The notes under the pieces were generated by a model that was not told the origin of the DNA, searched no databases, and worked only from the letters and a program-made list of their open reading frames with translations. This document shows positions 58,465 through 64,000 of a DNA stretch of 64,000 nucleotides, in pieces (the first letter of the stretch is position 1; each line of letters opens with the position of its first letter). The stretch comes from Lautropia sp. (GTDB lineage: Bacteria; Pseudomonadota; Gammaproteobacteria; Burkholderiales; Burkholderiaceae_E), in contig JAUNLD010000004.1 of the NCBI GenBank assembly GCA_030532425.1, forward strand, positions 1 through 64,000. Reading direction: 5' to 3'. Position numbers and translations under genes: made by a program.

Positions 58465-59268
58465 ATGAAGATAGTGCTATCCCCTGCCAAATCCCTTGAT
58501 TACACCACGCCGGCCGTCGCGGTGCCCGCCAGCCTGCCGCAGTTTCTGCCGCAGACCCGGCAGCTGGTCGACATCCTGCGCGGCTACGATGCGCCGGCGC
58601 TGGGCCGGCTGATGTCGATCAGCGACAAGCTGGCCGCCGAGAACGCCGACCGCTACCAGCGTTTTTCGGACCACTTCGATGACGGCAACAGCCGGCCGGC
58701 GCTGTTTGCCTTCGATGGTGATGTCTATGACGGTCTGGACGCCCGTGCCCTGGATGCGGCCGCTGCCGCGCGGGCCAACCAGCTGATCCTGATGCTCTCG
58801 GGCCTTTACGGGGTCCTGCGCCCCTTCGACCGGATGCAGCCCTACCGGCTGGAAATGGGCACCCGGCTGGAGAATCCGGCCGGCAAGGACCTCTATGCCT
58901 TCTGGCGGCCGCGCATCACGGCCTGCCTCAACCAGGTGCTGGCCGATGACGCACACCCGGTCCTGGTCAACCTGGCCTCGGACGAATACTTTGGGGCGGT
59001 CGACGTGGCTGCGCTGAAGTACCCCGTCATCAAGATCGCCTTCGAGGAATGGCGCGACGATCCCAAGGTGCCCGAAGGCGGCAAGTGGAAGGTCATCAGC
59101 TTCAATGCCAAGCGGGCCCGTGGCATGATGGCACGCTTTGCCATCGATCGCGGCAGCGACGATCCGGCCGTGCTCAAGACATTCGACCGCGACGGCTATC
59201 GTCTTGACGAGAAGGTGTCGACCGACGATCGCTGGGTCTTCCGCCGCCGGGACTGGCCGCCGGCCTGA
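58465..59268 (+). CDS. yaaA: Peroxide stress protein YaaA
   Basis: 267 aa. YaaA (DUF328) lowers free iron and limits Fenton damage during peroxide stress, and has DNA-binding activity. Full family sequence: MKIVLSPAKSLDY, LILMLSGLYGVLRPFDRM, YRLEMGTRLENPAGKDLY, VLVNLASDEYFGAVD and KVISFNAKRARGMMARF. No ribosome-binding site is seen; the perfect -10 ends 7 nt before the ATG. Divergent from PIN-earP with a 23-bp gap. Confidence 0.95.
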   Translation: MKIVLSPAKSLDYTTPAVAVPASLPQFLPQTRQLVDILRGYDAPALGRLMSISDKLAAENADRYQRFSDHFDDGNSRPALFAFDGDVYDGLDARALDAAAAARANQLILMLSGLYGVLRPFDRMQPYRLEMGTRLENPAGKDLYAFWRPRITACLNQVLADDAHPVLVNLASDEYFGAVDVAALKYPVIKIAFEEWRDDPKVPEGGKWKVISFNAKRARGMMARFAIDRGSDDPAVLKTFDRDGYRLDEKVSTDDRWVFRRRDWPPA

Positions 59269-59412
59269 TCCGGGCGGGCCGGCCGTCTGTCTGGCCGGCT
59301 GCGGGTTGCGCCCGGGGCCTGTACGGGAGGGGCTGAATCCTGCCCCCCACCCCCCGGCGCCTGCCACCTGTGGCCTGCGCCGGGGGTACGGCCAGACCCC
59401 GGGTGCGCACCA

Positions 59413-60153
59413 TCAGTTTAGCGCCTGGTAGGCCCAGGCGGCCAGGGCACCGCCAAGCAGCGGGCCCAGGCATGGAATCCACGCGTAGCCCCACTGGGCC
59501 GGCACCTTCATCGGCAGCAGCGTCAGTACCAGACGGGGGCCGGTATCCCGGGCCGGGTTCATGGCGTAGCCGGTGGTGCTGCCCAGACTCAGCCCCAGCG
59601 CCCACACCAGGAACGCGGCCGGCAGTGCCCCCATCGAGCCCAAGCCGATCGGCGTGCTTTCGTGGCTGCCCGGCAGGGTGATCGAGCCGCCGGCGATGTG
59701 AAAGATCACGAACACCAGCACGAAGGTGGCCAGCACCTCGCAGAAAAAGTTGCTGGACGGGTTGTCGATGGCGGGGCCGGTGCAGAAACAGGCCCGCCTG
59801 GCGCCCTCGTCCTCGGTGGCCTTGAACTGGTCACGAAAGTACAGCCAGACCAGAAAGGCACCGAACATGCCGCCCAGCATCTCGCCCGCCACATAAACGG
59901 GTACCAGCGACCACGATACCTTGTCTGCCAGGGCCAGCCCCAGCGTGACGGCCGGGTTGAGGTGCGCCCCGCTGGTGGGGCCAGCCACCACCACCCCCAG
60001 GAAGACGGCCAGGCCCCAGGCGGTGGTGATGACCATCCAGTTGGTGCCGACCCCGCTGGCATGCGTGTGCTTGAGCGCGCAGCTGGCCACCACGCCATTG
60101 CCGAACAGCAGCAGGATGGCGGTGCCGATGAATTCTGCGGTGAAGATGTCCAT
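59413..60153 (-). CDS. glpF: Glycerol uptake facilitator (aquaglyceroporin)
   Basis: 246 aa, six membrane helices and two half helices with NPA signatures HLNPAVT and AMNPARD. The Asp after the second NPAR identifies the GlpF (glycerol) subgroup rather than water-only aquaporin. It starts 3 bp after glpK, with which it forms an operon (glpK first, the reverse of E. coli order). Confidence 0.93.
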   Translation of the reverse strand: MDIFTAEFIGTAILLLFGNGVVASCALKHTHASGVGTNWMVITTAWGLAVFLGVVVAGPTSGAHLNPAVTLGLALADKVSWSLVPVYVAGEMLGGMFGAFLVWLYFRDQFKATEDEGARRACFCTGPAIDNPSSNFFCEVLATFVLVFVIFHIAGGSITLPGSHESTPIGLGSMGALPAAFLVWALGLSLGSTTGYAMNPARDTGPRLVLTLLPMKVPAQWGYAWIPCLGPLLGGALAAWAYQALN

Positions 60154-60156
60154 CCT

Positions 60157-61659
60157 TCACTCCTCGATCCAGTGACGGGCAGCGCGCACGGCCTTGTGCC
60201 AGTAGTGCAGCATCTCCTGCACCCGCTCGGGGGGCAGCTGCGGCTTGAAGACCTTGTCCACCTGCCACTGCGCGCGGATCTCGTCGAGGTTCTGCCAGTA
60301 ACCGGTGGCCAGGCCGGCCAGATAGGCAGCACCGAGTGCGGTGGTCTCGATGGTTCGTGGGCGAACGATATCGAATGAGAACAGGTCGGATTGCGTCTGC
60401 ATCAGGTAGTCGCTCTTGCAGGCGCCACCGTCGACACGCAGCTCGGCGGTGGCGGCGCCCGCATCGGCTTCCATGGCCTTGACGATGTCATAGACCTGAA
60501 AGGCGATCCCCTCCAGGGTTGCACGGGCGATGTGCCCATCGGTGGTGCCCCGGGTGATGCCCAGCAGTGCACCGCGGGCGTACTGGTCCCACCAGGGGGC
60601 TCCCAGGCCGGTGAGCGCCGGCACGAAGTAGACGCCGCCATTGTCCTCGACGGTGGCTGCCAGGTTGTTGATGTCGGCCGAGGTACGGATCAGCCGGGCA
60701 CCGTCACGCAGCCACTGAATGGCCGCACCACCGACGAAGACACCGCCCTCCAGGGCATAGCTGACCTTGTCACCGATCTTCCAGGCGATGGTGGTGAGCA
60801 GGTTGTTCTTCGAGTCGACCGGGGTTTCGCCGGTGTTCATCAACAGGAAGCAGCCGGTGCCGTAGGTGTTCTTCAGCATGCCCTTCTCGGTGCAGAGCTG
60901 GCCGAACAGGGCGGCCTGCTGGTCGCCGGCGATGCCCGCGATCGGGATCGCGCATTCGGTGTAGCGGGTCGAGGTTTCGCCGTATACCTCGCTGGAGCCC
61001 TTCACCTCGGGCAGCATGCTGCGTGGCACGCCGAACAGGGCCAGCAGCTCGTCGTCCCAGTCCAGCGTGTGGATGTTGTAGAGCATCGTCCGGCTGGCGT
61101 TGCTGGGGTCGGTGACATGCACCTTGCCGCGGGTGAAATTCCAGATCAGCCAGGTGTCGATGGTGCCGAAGCACAGCTCGCCGCGCTCGGCGCGTGCCCG
61201 CGCCCCCTCGACGTTGTCGAGCAGCCATTTCACCTTGGTGCCCGAAAAATACGCATCCAGCACCAGGCCGGTCCTGTCGCGGATGCGCGCTGCGTGCTCG
61301 TCACGGATCTGGTCGCAGTATCTGGCCGTGCGCCGGTCCTGCCAGACGATGGCATTGTGGATCGGTTCTCCGGTGTGGCGATCCCAGACCAGGGTGGTTT
61401 CACGCTGGTTGGTGATGCCGATGGCAGCGATGTCGGCGGCATCGAGTCCTGATCGGGCCAGCACTTCGGTCAGTACGGCCACCTGAGAGGCCCAGATCTC
61501 CTTGCCATCGTGTTCGACCAGACCGGGCTTGGGGAAGTACTGGTTGAAGGGGCGCTGGGCCACGGCCACCGTTTCGCCCTGATGATTGAAGATGATGGCG
61601 CGGGATGAGGTGGTGCCCTGGTCCAGGGCCATGATATAGCGTGGCTTGTTGTTGTTCAT
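60157..61659 (-). CDS. glpK: Glycerol kinase
   Basis: 500 aa FGGY-family kinase making glycerol-3-phosphate. Signatures: [16 protein letters not shown] at the N-terminus, [42 protein letters not shown] and the FGGY pattern [22 protein letters not shown] precedes the ATG. glpF follows after 3 bp. glpD and glpR are not in the window. The gap to the divergent glycerate kinase gene (61660-61928) shows no gene. Confidence 0.96.
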   Translation of the reverse strand: MNNNKPRYIMALDQGTTSSRAIIFNHQGETVAVAQRPFNQYFPKPGLVEHDGKEIWASQVAVLTEVLARSGLDAADIAAIGITNQRETTLVWDRHTGEPIHNAIVWQDRRTARYCDQIRDEHAARIRDRTGLVLDAYFSGTKVKWLLDNVEGARARAERGELCFGTIDTWLIWNFTRGKVHVTDPSNASRTMLYNIHTLDWDDELLALFGVPRSMLPEVKGSSEVYGETSTRYTECAIPIAGIAGDQQAALFGQLCTEKGMLKNTYGTGCFLLMNTGETPVDSKNNLLTTIAWKIGDKVSYALEGGVFVGGAAIQWLRDGARLIRTSADINNLAATVEDNGGVYFVPALTGLGAPWWDQYARGALLGITRGTTDGHIARATLEGIAFQVYDIVKAMEADAGAATAELRVDGGACKSDYLMQTQSDLFSFDIVRPRTIETTALGAAYLAGLATGYWQNLDEIRAQWQVDKVFKPQLPPERVQEMLHYWHKAVRAARHWIEE

Positions 61660-61928
61660 GTTCGAGGTCTCCCTGGAGCGTGTTCTGTTAACCGGTCCGC
61701 TCCTGTGATTGGCCGGCGCGTCGATGAGCCGGTGAAGTGATTGTCAGGGCAGTGCCAGCCGGCATCCGGCAATGCCGGGGCTGGCCGTGGGCCTTTGCAT
61801 GCAGCCATCACCGGAACGAGGCAGGCATCATCTTTGCCGCTGTCCGCTGTCCGCTGCCTGCTGCCTGCCTGCGCGTCCTGGCGGCCGTGGTGTATCTTGA
61901 GTCCGTTCCACACAGGAGGAGGACCGAG

Positions 61929-63287
61929 ATGAAGCCATGGACGGATGACAGGGCGCGTGCACTGCTGCTGCGCCTCTTCGAGGCAGCGGTGCGCAGTGCC
62001 GACCCCGGCGCGGCCGTGCGCCAGCACCTGCCAGCCAAGCCGAGGGGGCGTTGCGTGGTGGTGGGCGCCGGCAAGGGGGCTGCCGCCATGGCGGCGGCCG
62101 TCGATGCGGCCTGGCCGGACGTCGACGTGTCGGGCGTGGTGGTCACCCGTCATGGCCAGGCCCGGCCGGCCGGGCGGATCGAGGTCATCACCGCTGCCCA
62201 TCCGGTGCCGGACGAACACAGCGTGCAGGCGGGACGGCGCCTGCTGTCGGCGGTACAGGGGCTGGGGGCCGATGATCTGGTGCTGGCGCTGATCTCGGGG
62301 GGCGGCTCGTCGCTGCTGGTGCTGCCGGCCGGGCAGATGACGCTGGCCGACAAGCAGCAGCTCAACCGCACGCTGCTGGCCAGTGGTGCCAACATCCGCG
62401 AGATGAATGTGCTGCGGCGTCAGCTCTCGGGCATCAAGGGGGGCGGGTTGGCCGCGGCCGTGGGGGACGCGCGCCTGGTGACGCTGATCGTTTCCGACGT
62501 GCCCGGAGACGACCCGGCCGCCGTTGCCTCGGGGCCGACGATCCCCGACCCTTCCACCCGCGAGCAGGCATGCGAGATCGTCGCCCGCTACCGCATCACG
62601 CTGCCGGCCGCAGCCCAGGCCGTGCTGGACGCGCCGGCACCGCGGCGGGCCGCGCGTCCGCACGATGTGGTGAAGGTGATCGCCGCGCCGATGATGGCCT
62701 TGCAGGCGGCTGCCGCGCAGGCACGCGCCGAAGGGCTGACCCCGCTGATCCTGGGTGATGCGCTGGAGGGTGAGGCTGCGCAGATGGGGCAGGTGCTGTC
62801 GGGCATTGCCCGTTCGGCGGCGCGCTTCGGGTTACCGGTGCCCAGGCCGGCCGTGCTGCTCTCGGGCGGGGAGGCTACCGTCTCGCTGGGGGATGCCCAT
62901 GTCAGCGGGCCTGCGTCTGCGCGCCCGGGGCAGGGTGCCGCAACGGCTGATGCCGGGCAGGAAGGTGGCGCGCCTGCGGGCGCTCAGGCCGGGCCGCGCG
63001 GCGGCCGCAACACCGAATGCCTGCTGGCGATGGCGCTGGCGCTGTCGGGCGAAGCGGGCATCTGGGCGCTGGCCTGTGACAGCGACGGCATCGACGGCAT
63101 GCAGGATGCGGCCGGTGCCCTCATCACGCCCGACAGCCTGCACCGTGCCCACGCGGCCGGCCTGGATGCACGCGCCCTGCTTGGCACGCATGACAGCTAC
63201 CGCTTTTTTGACGGCCTTGGCGATCTGGTGCGCACCGGGCCTACCGGCACGAACGTCAACGACATCCGTGCCATTCTCGTGACCTGA
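61929..63287 (+). CDS. Glycerate 2-kinase (MOFRL/DUF4147 family)
   Basis: 452 aa. N-terminal DUF4147 domain (VVGAGKGAAAMAAAVDA; SGGGSSLLVLPAGQMTL; GSG-like GPTIPDPST) and C-terminal MOFRL domain beginning GGRNTECLLAMALAL, with GTGPTGTNVNDI-like GPTGTNVNDIRAIL. The family phosphorylates glycerate to 2-phosphoglycerate and is often mis-named hydroxypyruvate reductase (ttuD). Strong AGGAGGA ribosome-binding site. A Gly/Ala-rich insert of about 35 residues lies just before the MOFRL core. Divergent from glpK, fitting C3 metabolism. Confidence 0.9.
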   Translation: MKPWTDDRARALLLRLFEAAVRSADPGAAVRQHLPAKPRGRCVVVGAGKGAAAMAAAVDAAWPDVDVSGVVVTRHGQARPAGRIEVITAAHPVPDEHSVQAGRRLLSAVQGLGADDLVLALISGGGSSLLVLPAGQMTLADKQQLNRTLLASGANIREMNVLRRQLSGIKGGGLAAAVGDARLVTLIVSDVPGDDPAAVASGPTIPDPSTREQACEIVARYRITLPAAAQAVLDAPAPRRAARPHDVVKVIAAPMMALQAAAAQARAEGLTPLILGDALEGEAAQMGQVLSGIARSAARFGLPVPRPAVLLSGGEATVSLGDAHVSGPASARPGQGAATADAGQEGGAPAGAQAGPRGGRNTECLLAMALALSGEAGIWALACDSDGIDGMQDAAGALITPDSLHRAHAAGLDARALLGTHDSYRFFDGLGDLVRTGPTGTNVNDIRAILVT

Positions 63288-63324
63288 ATCAGAGGCCGGG
63301 GAGAGCAGGGGGCTGAAGTCAGAA

Positions 63325-63996
63325 TCAGCCCGTTTCAGGCGTGTTGCCGGCCCGTCGCTTCTTACGCCCGAGCCGCCACCTGAAGAGTGCGGCCATGCCG
63401 AAGGAGAGCGTCGCCAGGGCCATGCTGACACGCAGGGATCCCTGATGATGGGCGCTGAGGTGCGGCACATGGGCCTGGCTGTCCTCGGCCGATACCAGCG
63501 CCCGACCGTGTTCATCCTGCAAGCCCCAGAGCACGGGTTTGCTGCCCTGTTCGTCCAGCAGCAGTGTCACACGCCGATTCAGTGCCAGCCTGGGCTCCTG
63601 CCGCAGCGCCACGGGCAGCAGCACGTCCATCCGGCGGTCACGGTGCTGGGCATCACGGTAGCGAAGGGCCACCCGGGTCAGGGGTGAGTTCTCGCGGCGC
63701 TGCCAGTATTGCGGCGTCAGCACCACGAGCCCATCCCGGTGGCTCAGCCGGGATGCGCTCGGCATCGTGGGTGCCAGCTGGGCGAGTTGATGCCCATGCC
63801 AGGCACTCAGCCCCAGAAAAATGGCACCGACGATCAGGCACAGGATCATCCAGGCACCGGGGTGCCGGTACATGGATCGGAGCAGATCCCCCAGGTCCTG
63901 AATGGGGTTGGTGGACAGGAAACACATGGGCCTGGTCAGCAGTGAATCGCGCCCCATTGCTCCAGCATGCTTATCCATTGATCGAAGCGCGGACAC
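63325..63996 (-). CDS. Unrecognised two-TM membrane protein, start uncertain
   Basis: About 223 aa; the frame may extend beyond the window edge, and internal ATG codons (for example at 63978 and 63924) are possible starts. Two membrane helices, AWMILCLIVGAIFLGLSAW near the N-terminus and MALATLSFGMAALFRW near the C-terminus, flank a soluble, probably extracytoplasmic, domain. The C-terminus is Arg/Lys-rich. No family recognised. Convergent with the glycerate kinase gene. Confidence 0.55.
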   Translation of the reverse strand: MSALRSMDKHAGAMGRDSLLTRPMCFLSTNPIQDLGDLLRSMYRHPGAWMILCLIVGAIFLGLSAWHGHQLAQLAPTMPSASRLSHRDGLVVLTPQYWQRRENSPLTRVALRYRDAQHRDRRMDVLLPVALRQEPRLALNRRVTLLLDEQGSKPVLWGLQDEHGRALVSAEDSQAHVPHLSAHHQGSLRVSMALATLSFGMAALFRWRLGRKKRRAGNTPETG

Positions 63997-64000
63997 CGCT

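Overview
The window is about 64 kb of high-GC, densely packed bacterial chromosome. Four gene groups place it in the Betaproteobacteria, most likely Burkholderiales: scpB-rluB, rimP-nusA-infB-rbfA-truB, exbB-exbD-lpxK-Trm112-kdsB-adk, and a DUF2325 gene beside fur. EF-P also carries Arg32 in the EarP-type loop rather than a modifiable Lys. A pyruvate formate-lyase system and a respiratory D-lactate dehydrogenase suggest a facultative anaerobe. Lautropia would fit, but that genus is a guess from lifestyle and gene content, not something read from the sequence. I see no rRNA, tRNA, CRISPR array, transposase or integrase.

Layout. 1-1.9 kb: end of an acetone carboxylase operon (alpha subunit 3' end, gamma subunit) closed by a strong terminator. 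2.1-4.9 kb: MscS-type channel and a lipid A deacylase (LpxR). 5.5-8.4 kb: scpB and a very long rluB. 8.5-15.5 kb: the translation/transcription operon rimP-nusA-infB-rbfA-truB, preceded by a promoter and an apparent leader terminator. 15.6-17.4 kb: typA. 17.5-21.4 kb, minus strand: a beta-propeller/cytochrome c lipoprotein, nudC and a KTSC-domain protein. 21.5-22.9 kb: an amidase. 22.9-26.9 kb, minus strand: adk, kdsB, Trm112-like, lpxK, exbD, exbB. 27.2-31.3 kb: xseA, a GlsB/YeaQ membrane protein, a DUF192 protein (minus) and icd. 31.4-38 kb: a broken rhuM gene, pflB, pflA, a VIT-family transporter and dld (minus). 38.2-42.2 kb: HAD hydrolase, a 28-codon leader ORF, DUF2325 protein, fur, nitroreductase, copper chaperone PCuAC. 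42.4-46.5 kb: cspA (minus), a gene-poor kilobase with an OxyR-like dyad, then clpS-clpA. 46.9-53.9 kb: an unknown protein, then on the minus strand a carnitine-acyltransferase-family enzyme, a 43-aa membrane protein, a BCCT transporter, argF and argD. 54-58.4 kb: DUF3579, an output-less double-receiver protein, efp (minus) and a PIN-EarP fusion (minus). 58.5-64 kb: yaaA, glpF and glpK (minus), glycerate kinase, and a two-TM protein (minus) at the edge.

How the genes work together. EF-P with Arg32 lies directly downstream of a gene joining a PIN nuclease domain to EarP, the EF-P arginine rhamnosyltransferase. This fusion is the most unusual object in the window. The BCCT transporter, micro-membrane protein and choline/carnitine acyltransferase homologue form a tight cassette that looks like uptake of a quaternary amine followed by acyl transfer. 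pflB/pflA with dld supply mixed-acid and lactate metabolism. glpK-glpF beside glycerate kinase form a C3 locus. fur, the VIT transporter, PCuAC, yaaA and the orphan OxyR-like site form a loose metal and oxidative-stress theme. Several genes (clpS, yaaA, DUF3579) start exactly 7 nt after a good -10 box and may be leaderless.
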